A stretch of DNA of 64,000 nt from Steinernema hermaphroditum (lineage: Eukaryota > Nematoda > Chromadorea > Rhabditida > Steinernematidae), in the NCBI GenBank assembly GCA_030435675.1, contig CM059622.1:17236001-17300000 (forward strand), given 5' to 3'. Position 1 is the first letter of the stretch, and each line of letters opens with the position of its first letter. Under the pieces are notes generated by a model. It had not been told where the DNA came from. It was given only the letters and a program-made list of their open reading frames with translations, and did not search any database. This document shows positions 61,703 through 64,000 of the stretch, piece by piece. Made by a program: the position numbers and the translations under genes.

Positions 61703-64000
61703 GTAAGCTAGCCCCTTTTGTGTGAACTTTAAATGTCATCAGCTGATTTCTGCTCAAGCGTGGCTACTTATAGCGCCCCGTGCAGGCGTATAAAAGCTCT
61801 AAAGGCTCCCTGCTGTGTCCATAATTGTTCGATATTTGAACGTTCAAGAATATTCCGGGGAAAGTGCTCATAGGGAGTTCAATGAGATCAAGAGCTCGTA
61901 GTCAATCGTATGACTTAATGAAACATTGGAAATTATAAACAGAACTTTCCCTGCATTCATTTGTGTGTCCTCCAAGGATACGGTAGCTCAATTTGAGGAA
62001 CTCATTTAAATTGGTGTCACAAGGCAGGAAGTGAGAAATTTTCTGTCTCGCATAATCATCAACATTCTCAGAGTGGGGACCTCTTGCAATTATGACAATT
62101 GCTCCTGAGGAAGCCAATCACATGAGCTACGTGCTGACATCGAACTTACGCGGGACCCCTGCAGTTTTCCGACGAACTTGGTTGGAATTTATTCGCTGGC
62201 ATAAAGATCATACGGAGATTGAGGCTTTAATGTTGGAAGGGACCAACTTTTGGAGACACATTAGTAGAATTAGTGTGTACACTGTTACGAAATCGTGTGA
62301 CCTACAAAGGGAGTATTCAAACATGAGGGTAGTTCACTTTTCCGTATGCCTTGTGGAAGTATTTCAAAACATCAGTGCCTCTGTGATGGGAACCGTCTTG
62401 TTTTCTTTAAAACTGTTCTTTCAGAAGTCTAGTCTATCTCCGCAGCTCCTAGAACCTGGTTGAGTATTCATTACGATCTGACACATAGCTTGGATCCAGT
62501 AGAGTATACAACCCAATACTTGACTTTTTTTCGGTTTTATCGTGAAAAATTGAAGGATCAACCTGAATGGTTCCTGGCCCTCATCAGAGATGGGCAGGAA
62601 CGGATTGGATCGGTCAACCGTTCGAACGATCCGTGAGCCGTTTGACAGATTGGCTTAGTCGGCTGGCCAATCGGTTGAACGGCTAATACGGATATACAGC
62701 TCAGCTGTTGCCCATCTCTGGTCCTCATCACCTTCACTTCCGCACAGAGCAAAAAAAAAACTTAATTATTCTTCGAACTTCGCACCCCCACTTCACGCTC
62801 TTTGCGCCCTCCCACACCTGCGTGCACGCTGAATGCGCACGCGATGAAAGGCCGAAACACTTAGCGTGTAATTGACTTGTTCCAAAGGCCATTGTCGGCC
62901 GATTCGGAAGCGGAAAGCGGAGTCAGCTGAGCTCGGCGGTCCTGGTGATTGATGACGAGTGATTACGCGAAGACGGCGTCTTTGAGCGCGCGCACTCCGA
63001 AACGGACGTCGACTCGGCCCTTAGACGCGAGTTTTCGTCGACGAATCAAAACAAACAGCGCCTCCGAAGTCCGGAAGCGAAACAAAGGGGCCATCGATTT
63101 TTTGGGAGGAAACTGCAGTTTTTGGCGATCGGTGGACGCTTTACGAACGAATGATACGATGTGCTTATAAGGGCAAAACGCTAAGAAATCATGAGACGTC
63201 GATCGGTCATGGGAGAATGTGGATTTATAAGGGCAAAAAGGAGACAATCGCGCAAAAAATGGGATTTAGTCTAAAGGGCATTTGTTACGAGATTACGCGG
63301 CTTTGATATCGATTCAAGAAGAGGAGAAATGGGGAATGTATAAGTGTCAAGAAGGCAAACTTTCGAACTGTTTCCCTTGGATTCTTCAACTAGCGGTTGT
63401 CGAAGCTGCGCGACAGGTTAACTTTTGTGGAACAAGTTTTGGGAACAGTGAAAAATATCCAAAGAAACACTTCTACTGGCTCACTTCGCTCGTGAGCAAT
63501 CTTCCTCTTCTCACACAGGCGAATCGTATCGAGACCCACCAACCGCCTCATCGATTACGATCGTAGCTGATTTAAATTTTGAACTTGTTTGGTTATTATC
63601 TCGCAATCTAAGCCGAGTTTCCAAGATCCGCTACATCAGAGAAATTGAGAATTTATTCAGCTTTCGATTGATATCAAATTCAAATCGAATGGATCGAACA
63701 GCCGTCTTTACCCACTGGCTTGAAAAGTTCAAAACTTTTGCATAATTCGACCCAGCGGAAGCCGACATTCCTCTCTGTACCTACACGCACAATTTGAAAA
63801 TTGCACGATTCACTCTTGTTGATCTTTTCAATCCTCTTTTTCTGCTTCCTCATCTCGAAATTCGTTCCTTGTTCCCTTTTGTTAAGCGTTGCAAATTCGT
63901 CTTTTCCGCTTGAATTTCCTAATTCGTCCAATTTTAAAAATAAATTTAACCACTTAGACGCTAAGTGTTTTGCCAAGCGCAAAAACAACTTTACGCACTA
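61703..64000. other. Start of a long C2-gene intron (to window edge)
   Basis: After the GTAAGC donor at 61703 no continuation of the second C2 domain was found, so the next exon is probably outside the window. The stretch contains a MITE (62585-62720) and a GC-rich island at about 62880-63170 with a 73-codon plus frame of no known family. Confidence 0.5.
62585..62720 (-). mobile_element. MITE with perfect 11-bp terminal inverted repeats
   Basis: The 136-bp unit starts CAGAGATGGGC and ends GCCCATCTCTG. CCTCAT occurs just outside both ends (2 bp offset at the right). Its inside matches the element at 33458-33621 in reverse orientation. It has no coding capacity. Confidence 0.75.

Noticed and set aside
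1..64000. Frequent TACGGTA/TACCGTA words (about 17 seen)
   Set aside because: Only about twice chance expectation by rough count and scattered over coding and non-coding DNA; not enough to call a regulatory motif.
1..64000. CRISPR arrays, bacterial operons, rRNA genes, spliced-leader RNA genes
   Set aside because: Looked for and not seen; gene structure is eukaryotic throughout.

Overview
This is nuclear DNA from a nematode, most likely of the order Rhabditida. Genes are split by very short GT-AG introns, mostly 41-49 nt. TTTCAG-type acceptors sit 0-20 nt before several start codons, as expected for spliced-leader trans-splicing. The gene families include a ground-like domain protein, a ShKT-tailed M14 carboxypeptidase of the SURO-1 type, and a paramyosin closely matching UNC-15. 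I cannot name the species. From memory, several homologues (unc-15, suro-1, vps-51, SNIP1) lie on C. elegans chromosome I; this was not checked.

Left part, 0-25 kb, gene-dense. Minus strand: the end-truncated SURF6 (1-297) and mitoguardin (516-2352). Plus strand, diverging from them: GOLGA7/ERF4 (3320-3935) and VPS51 (4160-6573). Each pair is spaced about 220 nt with an acceptor at the downstream start, which suggests two divergent two-gene operons. Next, all on the minus strand, come an unrecognised type I membrane protein with a hexapeptide-repeat tail (6747-8974), a SURO-1-like metallocarboxypeptidase (9713-12681), a ground-like secreted protein (15005-15474) and paramyosin (19852-24447). 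Reconstructed exon phases agree at every junction in these models.

Middle part, 25-52.6 kb, gene-poor and repeat-rich. It holds an intronless, 5'-truncated SNIP1 FHA-domain gene (31364-31891) flanked by a 13/14-bp direct repeat, which I read as a retrogene. It also holds a tRNA-Gly(GCC)-like sequence inside an extended palindrome, a LINE reverse-transcriptase remnant, a Helitron/PIF1-type helicase remnant, and several short interspersed repeat families. Some of these have copies elsewhere in the window.

Right part, 52.6-64 kb: one plus-strand tandem-C2 (synaptotagmin-like) gene with long introns, running off the right edge. Its 6.7-kb intron contains a phase-compatible ATG exon (57683-57793) that could be an alternative first exon.

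Several products act in membrane traffic or organelle contact (mitoguardin, GOLGA7, VPS51, the C2 protein). Others serve cuticle or body-wall muscle (carboxypeptidase, ground-like protein, paramyosin). Apart from the candidate operons, I see no functional cluster. The most notable signals are the retrogene, the alternative exon, the tRNA-like palindrome, and a 360-bp inverted repeat pair that keeps the same open frame.
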